The translations under genes were made by a program, and so were the position numbers. Below, one piece after another: positions 31,343 to 38,739 of a stretch of 64,000 nt of DNA. This DNA is from Bog-473 sp964457065 (GTDB lineage Bacteria > Actinomycetota > Acidimicrobiia > Acidimicrobiales > RAAP-2), in assembly GCA_964457065.1 (NCBI GenBank), contig CAYWDQ010000002.1, positions 40,842-104,841 of the forward strand, written 5' to 3'. A model generated the notes under the pieces. That model was given only the letters and a program-made list of their open reading frames with translations. It had not been told where the DNA came from and did not search any database. The first letter of the stretch is position 1. Each line of letters opens with the position of its first letter.

Positions 31343-31834
31343 CTAATTCAGGAGTGAGTCGAGGGTCTGGCCGAGCCCGTCCTCCCAGACCGTGACGCCG
31401 CCGAGCGAGGTCACCTTGAGCGGCGAGGGCGCCGTGAGGACGGGCAGCGCGGTCAGGCGCGTCGTGCGCTCGCGCACCTGGGCCGAGAAGAGCCGCCCGA
31501 GATGCCGGCTGCGGTTCGAGCCGAGCACGATGGCGTCGGACTTGCGGTCCTGCGCCGCCTCGACGATCCGCCTCGGGACGCCCCGGTAGGCCGCCACCCG
31601 CACCGAGCCGCCGGCACATACGCCGGCGTCGACGAGCTGCTCCACCGCCGCGGTGACGAGCTCGGCCGCCTCGTGTCGTGAACGCAGCGTGAGGCCGTTG
31701 CCACCGACGAGGCGCTCGTTGACGTGGAGCACGTGCACCGTCGCGCCCGTCCGGCGCGCCAGTGCCGCGGCGAAGACGGTGGCGACCTCGCCGGCGGGCG
31801 AGTCATCGAGGGCGAGAAGGATTCGATCGAACAT
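31343..31834 (-). CDS. Universal stress protein (UspA family)
   Basis: A 163-residue UspA-fold protein starting MFDRILLALDDSPAGEVATVFAAALARRTGATVHVLHVNE. The late segment SDAIVLGSNRSRHLGRLFSAQVRERTTRLTALPVLTA corresponds to the nucleotide-binding loop, but the second glycine and the G(S/T) of the ATP-binding consensus GxxGx9G(S/T) are not clear, so ATP binding is doubtful. It may respond to stress or starvation. The gap to the divergent XRE gene (31835-32143) holds the regulator's promoter at its far end and otherwise nothing I can identify. Confidence 0.85.
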   Translation of the reverse strand: MFDRILLALDDSPAGEVATVFAAALARRTGATVHVLHVNERLVGGNGLTLRSRHEAAELVTAAVEQLVDAGVCAGGSVRVAAYRGVPRRIVEAAQDRKSDAIVLGSNRSRHLGRLFSAQVRERTTRLTALPVLTAPSPLKVTSLGGVTVWEDGLGQTLDSLLN

Positions 31835-32053
31835 GTGCTGCGCTCCGGTCCCGGGCTGCTGGGAGCCTGTTTCGGCGATGTTAACGCAGCGCGGCCCCCC
31901 CGCCCGGGTTGCGGCCCCCGTACCGTCTGTGCGGGCCCGGCGAGCTCGTGGCGCCACCGCCCGGTCGCCCGGGACCCTGATGCCCTGGCGCGGCCCGGTC
32001 TCCGACCGGTTCGCCGCCCTGGTGCCGCCGGGACCGGCGCGGCGGCACCCGAT

Positions 32054-32138
32054 GGATCTCGTCGCCGTTTCGCGCACATTTCCGAACCGTGAACTCTGAC
32101 AAGTCCCCTTGCCTCTGAGGCAAGTCCCGCCCACAATC
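32054..32138 (+). promoter_or_regulatory. Promoter/operator of the XRE-cupin regulator (copy 1 of a duplicated element)
   Basis: TTGCCT (32109-32114) and CACAAT (32132-32137) have a 17-base spacer and the -10 ends six bases before the ATG at 32144, giving a leaderless message. A perfect palindrome CTTGCCT-CTG-AGGCAAG (32108-32124) covers the -35 and would block it if bound. Shared blocks with the second copy are GGATCTCG (32054), CGTGAACTCTG (32088-32098) and CCCACAATC (32130-32138). Confidence 0.75.
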
Positions 32139-32143
32139 GGCGG

Positions 32144-32743
32144 ATGGAGCTGAGCGAGGCCCTCACCACGATCGCCGCCAGCCTCCGGGAGGAGCGCACC
32201 CGGGCCGGCCTGACGCTCGAGCAGCTGGCCCAGCGCGCCGAGCTGTCCACCGCCCACCTCTCCCGCCTGGAGTCGGGGGACCGCCAGCCGTCGGTGGCCG
32301 CGCTGATCGCGCTGTCGCGGGCGCTCGGGGTGTCGATGAGCACGCTGCTGGGCGAGCGGCGCGGCGCACCCGCCATCGCCACCTACCAGCGCGGGACGCC
32401 GACCCACGAGTCCAACGGCCTGACGATCGCGCCGTGCAGCGGCTTCCCCGGCTCCACCACGCTCGAGGCGCTCCAGATCGGCATCAGCCCCGACCGCGAG
32501 CCCCCCGAACCGGCGCGCCACCGCGGCGAGGAGTGGATCTTCGTGGTGGCGGGGTGCCTGCGCCTGGAGTTCGACGGCCAGGTGCACCTCCTCGACGCCG
32601 GCGCCACCGCGCACTTCGACGCCAACCGGCCGCACCGGCTCGGCGCGGAGGGCGGTCCGGCCGAGGTCCTCGTCGTGGCGGCCGACGCGCCGAACGACTT
32701 CCGCAACCACCCCCTCTTCTCCGCATCCATCACCGACCACTGA
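32144..32743 (+). CDS. XRE-cupin transcriptional regulator
   Basis: A 199-residue regulator with a helix-turn-helix in residues 8-65 (EERTRAGLTLEQLAQRAELSTAHLSRLESGDRQPSVAALIALSRALGV) and a C-terminal cupin_2 domain (about 115-195, with HRGEEWIFVVAGCLRLEF and AHFDANRPHRLGA). Such proteins bind a small-molecule ligand in the cupin and control neighbouring catabolic or transport genes. The start coincides with the predicted transcription start, so the message is leaderless. Genes for an M24 peptidase and a permease follow in the same direction. The promoter palindrome suggests autoregulation. Confidence 0.9.
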   Translation: MELSEALTTIAASLREERTRAGLTLEQLAQRAELSTAHLSRLESGDRQPSVAALIALSRALGVSMSTLLGERRGAPAIATYQRGTPTHESNGLTIAPCSGFPGSTTLEALQIGISPDREPPEPARHRGEEWIFVVAGCLRLEFDGQVHLLDAGATAHFDANRPHRLGAEGGPAEVLVVAADAPNDFRNHPLFSASITDH

Positions 32744-32768
32744 CGCAGCGACGACGAGGAGACGCACC

Positions 32769-33455
32769 ATGACGATGACGATGGCCGAGCTCGAGGGCAC
32801 GGGGGAGAAGTTCTCCCTCGACAGCCTGATGGACGTGCGGGCGCGCACCCGCACGGCGGTGCACCTGATTGCCGACCAGGTGCAGCCAGGCATGGCCGAG
32901 GAGGAGGCGAAGGCCATCGCCCGCGACACCCTGAAGGAGATGGGGATGCGGCGGGGGTGGCACCACATCATCGTCCGCTGCGGGCCCAACACGACGAAGG
33001 ACTTCATGGAACGGTCGGAGCCGGGCGTGGTGCTCGGTGAGCACGACATCTTCTTCGTCGACATCGGGCCCATCTACGGCGACACCGAGGGTGACGCCGG
33101 CGACACCTTCGTCTTCGGCGGCGACCCCGACCACCTGCGGGCCAAGAAGGAGGTCCGGCTGATCTGGGACCGGGTGCGCGACACCTGGTTCGAAGACGGC
33201 ATCACCGGCAAGGAGCTCTACGACCACGCCATCGACGTGGCCGCCGGCTACGGGTGGAAGCTGAACATGGACCTGTCGGGCCACCGGCTCTCCGACTTCC
33301 CCCACTCGGCGCACTACGACGGGCCGCTGGCCGAGGTGGCCTTCCGCCCCAACCCGAACCTGTGGGTGCTCGAGATCGCCATCGCGCACCCGGAGCGGAA
33401 CTTCGGCGCCTTCTACGAGGACCTCCTGCTCGAAGACCAGTCGTTCCCCGCCTGA
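32769..33455 (+). CDS. M24 family metallopeptidase-like protein
   Basis: A 228-residue pita-bread-fold protein with the five expected metal ligands: D98 (FFVDIG), D109 (TEGDAGD), H172 (LSGHRL), E202 (VLEIAIAHP) and E217 (FYEDLL). The N-terminal creatinase domain of prolidases and ectoine hydrolase is absent, leaving a length near methionine aminopeptidase, though the sequence is not typical of that enzyme. GGAGACGCACC precedes the ATG. Encoded between the XRE-cupin regulator and a permease, it probably cleaves an imported amino-acid derivative or dipeptide. Confidence 0.85.
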   Translation: MTMTMAELEGTGEKFSLDSLMDVRARTRTAVHLIADQVQPGMAEEEAKAIARDTLKEMGMRRGWHHIIVRCGPNTTKDFMERSEPGVVLGEHDIFFVDIGPIYGDTEGDAGDTFVFGGDPDHLRAKKEVRLIWDRVRDTWFEDGITGKELYDHAIDVAAGYGWKLNMDLSGHRLSDFPHSAHYDGPLAEVAFRPNPNLWVLEIAIAHPERNFGAFYEDLLLEDQSFPA

Positions 33456-33510
33456 GCATGCCGCCCACCCATTGCCCCGAACCCCCGAGCGCCACCACAA
33501 AGGAGAGACG

Positions 33511-34986
33511 ATGACCACGAGTGCCGGCACGAGGGATGCCTCGGCCATGAACAAGATGCACGGGTTGCGACCAAATGCGCTGGGGCTCCCCGCGCTGTTC
33601 GCCCAGTCGCTCGCCGTGATCTCGCCCACCATGACGGCAGTCCTCATCATCCCGCTCGCCTTCGCCAGCGCGGGCCAGGGCACCTGGCTGGCGTACGCGT
33701 TCGGCACCGTGATGCTGCTGTTCGTCGTGTTCTGCCTCAACCAGTTCGCCAAGCGGTCGGCGTTCGCCGGCTCCATGTACGCCTATACCGCCAAAGGCCT
33801 CGGTCCCAGCTCCGGCGTGTTCTCCGGCTGGACGCTCATCTGGGCCTACTACTTCATTGCGGTGGCCGGCCTGTGCGGCTTCGCCGTCTTCTGTGGCCAG
33901 CTGCTCTCGGCGCTCGGCTACCACGGGTCCGTCCATCCGATCGTCTTCTTCGCCATCAGTGCCGTGGCCTGCTGGGTCATCGCCTACAAGGACATCCGCG
34001 TCTCCTCCATCTTGACGATGGCGCTCGAGGGGGCGTCGGTGGCCTGCATCACCGCCCTCGCCTGCGTGATCCTGTTCAAGCACGGGTTCAGCGTGGACAC
34101 CAAGCAGCTGTCCCTGAGCGGTGTGAACGTGCGGGGCATGGGCCTGGCCGTCGTCGCCTGCATCTTCTCCCTGGTCGGCTTCGAGGCGGCGACGACCATG
34201 GGCGCCGAGGCGAAGAACCCGCGGCGCAACCTGCCCCGGGCCGTCATCGCCAGCCTGCTCATCACCGGGGCGTTCATGGTGTTCATGGCCTACGTCGAGG
34301 TCGGGGGCACGTCGAACTACGGCGCCGGCTGGACCTCGGCCCCGCTCAACTACCTGGCGGTGGCCTACAACGTCAGCTGGTTCCGGATCCCGGTCTCCAT
34401 CGGCGCCATGGTGAGCTTCTTCTCCCTCTCGCTGTCGTGCCTCAACGCCGGGTCGCGCATCATGTACCCGATGGCCCGCCACGGCATCTTCTCGGGCCAC
34501 CTGGGCCGGGCGCACGCCACCAACCGCACGCCGCACGTGGCGGTGACCGTGTACATCGCGATGATCTTCGCCCTCCCGGCGTTCCTCATGATCTTCACCA
34601 ACCCGCTCACCGCCTTCGGCGACGCCGGCACCCTGGCCGCCTTCGGCTTCCTGGTGGCCTACTACCTCATCACGGTGGCGGCGCCGGTGTACCTCAAGAA
34701 GCTGGGCGAGCTGAGCTGGCGCAACGTGGTCCTCGCCGCTGTGGCCGTGCTCTGCCTCATGGTGCCGACCATCGGCAGCTTCTATCCGCAGCCGGCATGG
34801 CCGGTGAACCTGTTCCCCTACATCTTCCTGGCGTGGATGGCCGCCGGGGCGGGCTGGCTGTTCCTGGTGAACCGCCGCCAGCCGGGGATCCTTTCCGACA
34901 TCGAGGCCGACCTGGAGCGGGCGCCCGAGCTCATGGGGGAGGACGTCGAGATCCCCGAGCTCTCGCCGCAACCGGTCATGGCCTGA
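33511..34986 (+). CDS. APC superfamily amino acid permease
   Basis: A 491-residue transporter with about 12 helices. It carries the APC motifs LGLPALFAQSLAVISPTMTAVLIIPLAFASAGQGTW in helix 1 and 2, FAGSMYAYTAKGLGPSSGVFSGW, and the SLVGFEAATTMGAEAKNPRRNLPRAVIASLL loop. It imports an amino acid or amine by ion coupling; the cargo is not identifiable. AGGAGAG precedes the ATG. It ends the XRE-M24-permease unit and is followed after 35 bases by a strong terminator hairpin. Confidence 0.92.
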   Translation: MTTSAGTRDASAMNKMHGLRPNALGLPALFAQSLAVISPTMTAVLIIPLAFASAGQGTWLAYAFGTVMLLFVVFCLNQFAKRSAFAGSMYAYTAKGLGPSSGVFSGWTLIWAYYFIAVAGLCGFAVFCGQLLSALGYHGSVHPIVFFAISAVACWVIAYKDIRVSSILTMALEGASVACITALACVILFKHGFSVDTKQLSLSGVNVRGMGLAVVACIFSLVGFEAATTMGAEAKNPRRNLPRAVIASLLITGAFMVFMAYVEVGGTSNYGAGWTSAPLNYLAVAYNVSWFRIPVSIGAMVSFFSLSLSCLNAGSRIMYPMARHGIFSGHLGRAHATNRTPHVAVTVYIAMIFALPAFLMIFTNPLTAFGDAGTLAAFGFLVAYYLITVAAPVYLKKLGELSWRNVVLAAVAVLCLMVPTIGSFYPQPAWPVNLFPYIFLAWMAAGAGWLFLVNRRQPGILSDIEADLERAPELMGEDVEIPELSPQPVMA

Positions 34987-35021
34987 TCATCCGCACCCCC
35001 GCAGGTGCACCGGGCTCTGCA

Positions 35022-35055
35022 GACGACCCGCCCGCGCTCTCCCGGGCGGGTCGTC
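35022..35055 (+). terminator. Terminator hairpin after the permease gene
   Basis: GACGACCCGCCC (35022-35033) and GGGCGGGTCGTC (35044-35055) form a perfect 12-bp stem with a ten-base loop. No T-run follows, as is usual for high-GC actinobacterial terminators. The identical stem occurs again at 35287-35322. Confidence 0.8.
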
Positions 35056-35077
35056 GTGCGCCCCGGGGACGGCGACG

Positions 35078-35162
35078 GATCTCGCCCCCGTGTCGGTCAC
35101 GTTGCGGCCTCGTGAACTCTGGTCCGGGGTCCTTGCGCCGGGGCGCAGACCGGCCCACAATC
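35078..35162 (+). promoter_or_regulatory. Duplicate of the XRE-cupin promoter/operator (copy 2)
   Basis: The region repeats the blocks GGATCTCG (35078), CGTGAACTCTG (35111-35121) and CCCACAATC (35154-35162) with one-base differences in spacing from copy 1. -35 TTGCGC (35133-35138) and -10 CACAAT (35156-35161) keep the 17-base spacer. The palindrome persists with different bases, TGCGCC-GG-GGCGCA (35134-35147). No start codon or gene follows at the expected start near 35168. Confidence 0.75.
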
Positions 35163-35167
35163 AGGCC

Positions 35168-35322
35168 ACGGGAGCCCGCGCTCGGAGAGGGAGGGGAGCG
35201 CCGAGTCGCCCGAGACGGCCCCCGCCACCTGCGGTGGAGCCAGAACCGCCGGATCGGCAGCACCTCAGCGGTCACTGAGGCCAGTAGACGACCCGCCCGA
35301 CTCCCCCCCCGGGCGGGTCGTC
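35168..35322 (+). ncRNA. Candidate small RNA driven by the duplicated promoter
   Basis: From the predicted start near 35168 to the terminator there are about 155 bases with no credible gene; the next gene runs on the opposite strand. Hairpins are CCACC-TGC-GGTGG (35225-35237) and CCTCAG-CGGTCA-CTGAGG (35263-35280), then the terminator stem. The combination of a promoter, structured body and terminator supports a small RNA, possibly controlled by the same regulator as the XRE gene. Confidence 0.45.
35287..35322 (+). terminator. Second copy of the 12-bp terminator stem
   Basis: GACGACCCGCCC (35287-35298) and GGGCGGGTCGTC (35311-35322) repeat the stem of the permease terminator exactly, with a 12-base loop. 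It could also end transcription of the opposite-strand PIG-L gene, whose stop is at 35335. Confidence 0.8.
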
Positions 35323-35334
35323 TCGCGCCCGGGC

Positions 35335-36105
35335 TCAGATGTAGTCGGCCAGTCCCTCCCAGCCCGCCGGGGGAGCCGCCAGGCGCCAGAACTGCTCGGG
35401 GACGCGCCCCTCCATGCGCGCCGAGAGCGCGTGATCCCGCTCGAGCGGCGCGATCTGCGAGGTGTAGCACCAGATGGCGCGGCGCTTGCGCTCCTCGTCG
35501 GGGACGTGCGGGACGATGGCGGGGGTGGGCCAGGGGTGCGAGCGCAGCAGCTTGGCCACCCGCCAGGCCAGCAGACCCGGGATGTGCTTGTAGCCGTGGT
35601 CCTCGTAGCAGAACCACTCCCGGTCGGGCTGCTCGGTGCGGACCAGGAGGCTGGCCTCGTGCACCATCACGTGGTCAGGGTTGCCGAGGCCCATGGGGAA
35701 GAACACGGCGGTGGGATCGAGCTCGGCGATGGCGGCCCCGAGGGCGGGGGCCACCTCGTCGGGCGTCGGGCGTTCCTCGGGCGCGAGGTACTGGTGGTCG
35801 GCGAAGTCGAGCCAGCGGTAGCCCGACTCGAGCACCGCCATGGCGGCCACGTCCTCGTCCCGGCGCACCGCCACCACGTCGTCGCCCGCCACGAAGCCGC
35901 CCAGGGCGTCCCAGTCCGACGGCTCCTCGGGATACGACGGCGGGCGGCCGGCGAGGACGGTGACGACGGTCGTGTTGTGGTAGCTCGCGATGAGGTGGCC
36001 GGCCCCCATGGCGGCGTCGTCGAAGTGCGGGGACACGACGACGATGCGCGAGAGCGCCCCCGGATCGACCTCGCCCCAGGTCGGCTCTGCGAAGGTGGGG
36101 GTCAC
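35335..36105 (-). CDS. PIG-L family deacetylase
   Basis: A 256-residue zinc-dependent LmbE/PIG-L hydrolase. The metal motif PHFDDAAMGAGHL (about 25-37, PHxDD form) and NPDHVMVHEA (about 141-150) are intact. Members remove acetyl groups from N-acetylglucosamine-linked lipids or mycothiol precursors; other members act on glycopeptides. The GTG start is six bases after TATGAT, so transcription is likely leaderless from a promoter overlapping the end of the MFS gene. Confidence 0.9.
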   Translation of the reverse strand: MTPTFAEPTWGEVDPGALSRIVVVSPHFDDAAMGAGHLIASYHNTTVVTVLAGRPPSYPEEPSDWDALGGFVAGDDVVAVRRDEDVAAMAVLESGYRWLDFADHQYLAPEERPTPDEVAPALGAAIAELDPTAVFFPMGLGNPDHVMVHEASLLVRTEQPDREWFCYEDHGYKHIPGLLAWRVAKLLRSHPWPTPAIVPHVPDEERKRRAIWCYTSQIAPLERDHALSARMEGRVPEQFWRLAAPPAGWEGLADYI

Positions 36106-36111
36106 GGCCGG

Positions 36112-36117
36112 ATCATA
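36112..36117 (-). promoter_or_regulatory. -10 hexamer TATGAT, leaderless promoter of the PIG-L gene
   Basis: TATGAT on the minus strand is separated by CCGGCC from the GTG start at 36105. It is the best -10 match among the leaderless promoters here, and overlaps the stop of the MFS gene. Confidence 0.55.
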
Positions 36118-37357
36118 CGGGCACGTCGTCGATCTCGCCCGCCAAGTGGTGGCGGAACACCGGCATGAGCGCGCCGATCACGGCGGCGCCCACGATGCAG
36201 GCGAGGCCGCCGGAGATCACCGAGAACTCCACGCTGGTGAGCGTGGCCACGGCTCCCGACTCCATGTCGCCGACGCGGGGCCCGCCCTGGACGACCGCCA
36301 TCTGTATGGAGGACATGCGGCTGCGGAACCGCTCGGGGATGGAGGTCTGCAGGATCGTGTTGCGCAGGACGGCCGAGATCACGTCGGCCCAGCCGGCCAC
36401 GGCCAGCAGGACGAGCCCGACCCAGAGCGTGTCGACCAGGCCGAAGCACGCGATGGCGGCGCCCCAGACGCACACGGCCACGATCACCGCCCACCCCTGG
36501 CGGCGCAGGTTGGCGACCCAGCCCGTGGTCACCGCACCGATGAGCGCGCCGACACCGGGCGCGGCGTACAGGAAGCCGAGGGTGATCGTGCCGCCCCCGA
36601 ACACCGAGCCCGCCATGGCGGGGAAGAGGGCGCGGGGCATGCCGAAGACCATGGCGTTGACGTCGATGAGGTAGACGCCCTGCAGCACCTGACGCGAGCG
36701 CAGGTAGCGCAGCCCCTCCCTGGTCGACTGCCAGGGCGAGAGGCCTCCGGCGCCCTCCGCCGGAGGGATGGGTCGGAGCATGGCCGAGGCGACGGTGGCC
36801 ACCACGAAGGACACGCCGTCCAGCGCGTAGACGAGGGGGAGCCCGATGCCGAGCAGGAGGCCCGAGAGCGCGGGGCCGACGATGACGCCGAGCTGGAAGA
36901 CGACCTGCATCATGGCCGCGGCGGCCGCGAAGTGCCGCCGCTCGACCATGCCGGGCACCGCCGCCATGCGGGCGGTGTTGGAGAAGCCCATGAGGCCCGC
37001 GGCCAGCGAGCTCACGACGTAGAGCACGACGAGGGACGGGTGGGCCACGGCGGCGTTGACCGCCATGGCGGCGCTGGTGAGCGTCATGAGGGCCGCCGTC
37101 CACACCATGATGTGGCGCTTGTCGACCGCGTCGCCGATCGGCCCGGCGGACAGGGCCCCGGCCAGGAACGGGATGAGCTGGGCCAGGCTGATCGCCCCCA
37201 CCTGCAGCGTGGAGTGCGTCATGGAGTACACCTGATAGGGGATGGCCACCACGGTCAGCTGCGTCCCGATGATGGAGATGAGCTGCCCCGTGAAGAGGAG
37301 GCGGAAGTCGCGGCTCTCGCGCAGCGGAGTGGTGTCCACCAGGATCCGGCCCGGCAT
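36113..37357 (-). CDS. MFS transporter, EntS-like
   Basis: A 414-residue major facilitator with about 12 helices, starting RESRDFRLLFTGQLISIIGTQLTVVAIPYQVY as in enterobactin-exporter-type (MFS_3) proteins; GPIGDAVDKRHIMVW is the helix 2-3 motif. It probably exports a small molecule; the substrate is unknown. The ATG is six bases after TAGGCT. A SDR gene lies upstream in the same direction, 51 bases away. Confidence 0.9.
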   Translation of the reverse strand: MPGRILVDTTPLRESRDFRLLFTGQLISIIGTQLTVVAIPYQVYSMTHSTLQVGAISLAQLIPFLAGALSAGPIGDAVDKRHIMVWTAALMTLTSAAMAVNAAVAHPSLVVLYVVSSLAAGLMGFSNTARMAAVPGMVERRHFAAAAAMMQVVFQLGVIVGPALSGLLLGIGLPLVYALDGVSFVVATVASAMLRPIPPAEGAGGLSPWQSTREGLRYLRSRQVLQGVYLIDVNAMVFGMPRALFPAMAGSVFGGGTITLGFLYAAPGVGALIGAVTTGWVANLRRQGWAVIVAVCVWGAAIACFGLVDTLWVGLVLLAVAGWADVISAVLRNTILQTSIPERFRSRMSSIQMAVVQGGPRVGDMESGAVATLTSVEFSVISGGLACIVGAAVIGALMPVFRHHLAGEIDDVPV

Positions 37358-37363
37358 GCAGGC

Positions 37364-37369
37364 AGCCTA
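37364..37369 (-). promoter_or_regulatory. -10 hexamer TAGGCT, leaderless promoter of the MFS gene
   Basis: TAGGCT on the minus strand is followed by six bases (GCCTGC) and the ATG at 37357. Confidence 0.5.
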
Positions 37370-37408
37370 CGGTCGGCCCGGGGCGCGCCGGGTGGGGCGC
37401 GCCCGTGG

Positions 37409-38230
37409 TCAGGACAGCTGCTGGCCGAGGTCGCGCACGGAGATGTCCCAGGCGGCGGGCCAGTCCCTCGTGCGCAGCAGCGCGTCGCTCCCGCCGTCGC
37501 AGAAGACGACGGAACCGCAGAAGAAGGCGCCGTCGGGACCCAGCAGGAACTCCACCAGCGCGGCGATCTCCTCGGGCCGGCCGGGGCGCCCGACGGGGAT
37601 CGGGAGCATGTCGAGGAGGGGCCCGGCCTCCGGGTCGGCCCGCATGCTGGCGATCATCGGGGTGTCGATCATTCCCGGCGCGATCGCGTTGAGCCGGAGC
37701 CCGGCCCCGGCCCACTCGGGGCCCGTCGCCTGGCGTCGCACCCAGTGGGCCACCGCCAGCTTGGTCGCCGGGTAGGCGACCATGGCACCCCGGGCGTCGG
37801 CGATGCGGGCACTCAGCTCCTCGTCGTGGGCCAGGCAGGCCTCCACCAGGTCGGCGGGGACGGCCGGCTGCACGGTGGTCGAGTTCGAGCTGATCGCCAC
37901 CGCCGCGCCACCGGGGGACAGGTGCGGGCGCAGCCCGTCGAGGACGTCCACCGTGCCGAAGTAGTTCACGGCGGAGAGCAGGGAGCCGGCGCGGCTCGGT
38001 TCGCCCGCCAGCCCGGCGCAGGTCACGATCCCCGACAGCGCCCCGTCGCAGCGCGCAGCCGACTCGGCGACGGCACGGGTTCTCCCCTCGGGCGTCGACA
38101 GGTCGGCGACCACGTCGGCCGCGGCCTGGTCGATGCCCACCACCTGCCACCCCGCGGCACGCAGCCGGGCCGCGGTGGCGGCGCCGATCCCCGATGCGGC
38201 GCCCGTGACGACGACGGCGGGGTCAGGCAG
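37409..38230 (-). CDS. Short-chain dehydrogenase/reductase with probable CTG start
   Basis: A 273-residue SDR. The cofactor motif TGAASGIG (about residues 9-16) is only included if translation begins upstream of the first ATG/GTG/TTG, which lies inside the Rossmann fold. The frame is open back into the bcp gene and the only start-like codon before the motif is CTG at 38230, giving LPDPAVVVTGAASGIG. The catalytic residues are in the AYPATKLAVAHW segment (YxxxK) and the SSNST strand. The C-terminus with FFCGSVVFCDGGSDAL is typical. The overlap with bcp is eight bases. The substrate is unknown; sterol or hydroxysteroid relatives are common. Confidence 0.82.
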   Translation of the reverse strand: MPDPAVVVTGAASGIGAATAARLRAAGWQVVGIDQAAADVVADLSTPEGRTRAVAESAARCDGALSGIVTCAGLAGEPSRAGSLLSAVNYFGTVDVLDGLRPHLSPGGAAVAISSNSTTVQPAVPADLVEACLAHDEELSARIADARGAMVAYPATKLAVAHWVRRQATGPEWAGAGLRLNAIAPGMIDTPMIASMRADPEAGPLLDMLPIPVGRPGRPEEIAALVEFLLGPDGAFFCGSVVFCDGGSDALLRTRDWPAAWDISVRDLGQQLS

Positions 38231-38684
38231 CGCGGCGCGCCTTCAGGAGGGCGAGCGCCTTGTCGGCATGGGCGCCCATGGACACCTCGGTGTGGATGAC
38301 GTCGAGGAGCGTGCGATCGGTGTCGATGACGAAGGTGACCCGCTTGTTGGGCACCCACTTGGGGCCGCCCCGCTTCGCCCCGAGCTGGTCCGCCACCTTG
38401 AAGTCGGAGTCGGACAGCAGCGGGAAGCCGAGCGACTCCTTCTCGTCGAACTGCTTCTGCTTGTCGACCGTGTCGGCGCTGATGCCGACCCGCTGCGCGC
38501 CGACGGCGGCGAACTCGGCCTCGAGGTCACGGAAGTGGCAGCTCTCCTTCGTGCAGCCGTACGTCATGGCGGCGGGGTAGAAGAAGAGGACGACCGGGCC
38601 CTCCGCCAGGAACCCGCTCAGGCTGCGGGGCGTGCCCGTCTGGTCGGGGAGCGTGAAATCGGGGACGACATCGCCTGTGCGCAT
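38223..38684 (-). CDS. bcp: Peroxiredoxin, Bcp type
   Basis: A 153-residue atypical peroxiredoxin. The peroxidatic cysteine is C44 in YPAAMTYGCTKESC, with the resolving candidate C49; Bcp proteins usually have TPGCT there, so the proline is replaced by tyrosine. It reduces hydroperoxides with thioredoxin as donor. The ATG at 38684 is used because TACATT lies six bases before it and the family starts near here; an upstream start at 38768 would add residues unlike the family and overlap the response regulator gene. Confidence 0.9.
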   Translation of the reverse strand: MRTGDVVPDFTLPDQTGTPRSLSGFLAEGPVVLFFYPAAMTYGCTKESCHFRDLEAEFAAVGAQRVGISADTVDKQKQFDEKESLGFPLLSDSDFKVADQLGAKRGGPKWVPNKRVTFVIDTDRTLLDVIHTEVSMGAHADKALALLKARRAA

Positions 38685-38690
38685 CCGCTC

Positions 38691-38696
38691 AATGTA
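38691..38696 (-). promoter_or_regulatory. -10 hexamer TACATT, leaderless promoter of bcp
   Basis: TACATT on the minus strand is followed by GAGCGG and the ATG at 38684. It supports the shorter bcp start. Confidence 0.5.
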
Positions 38697-38739
38697 GAGC
38701 GAAGTGACGCCGGCGTGCCGGGCTGGTGGTCGAACCCCG

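Noticed and set aside
35090..35278. 62-codon frame after the duplicated promoter
   Set aside because: It starts upstream of the predicted transcription start, is Arg/Pro-rich and spans the promoter, so coding is unlikely.
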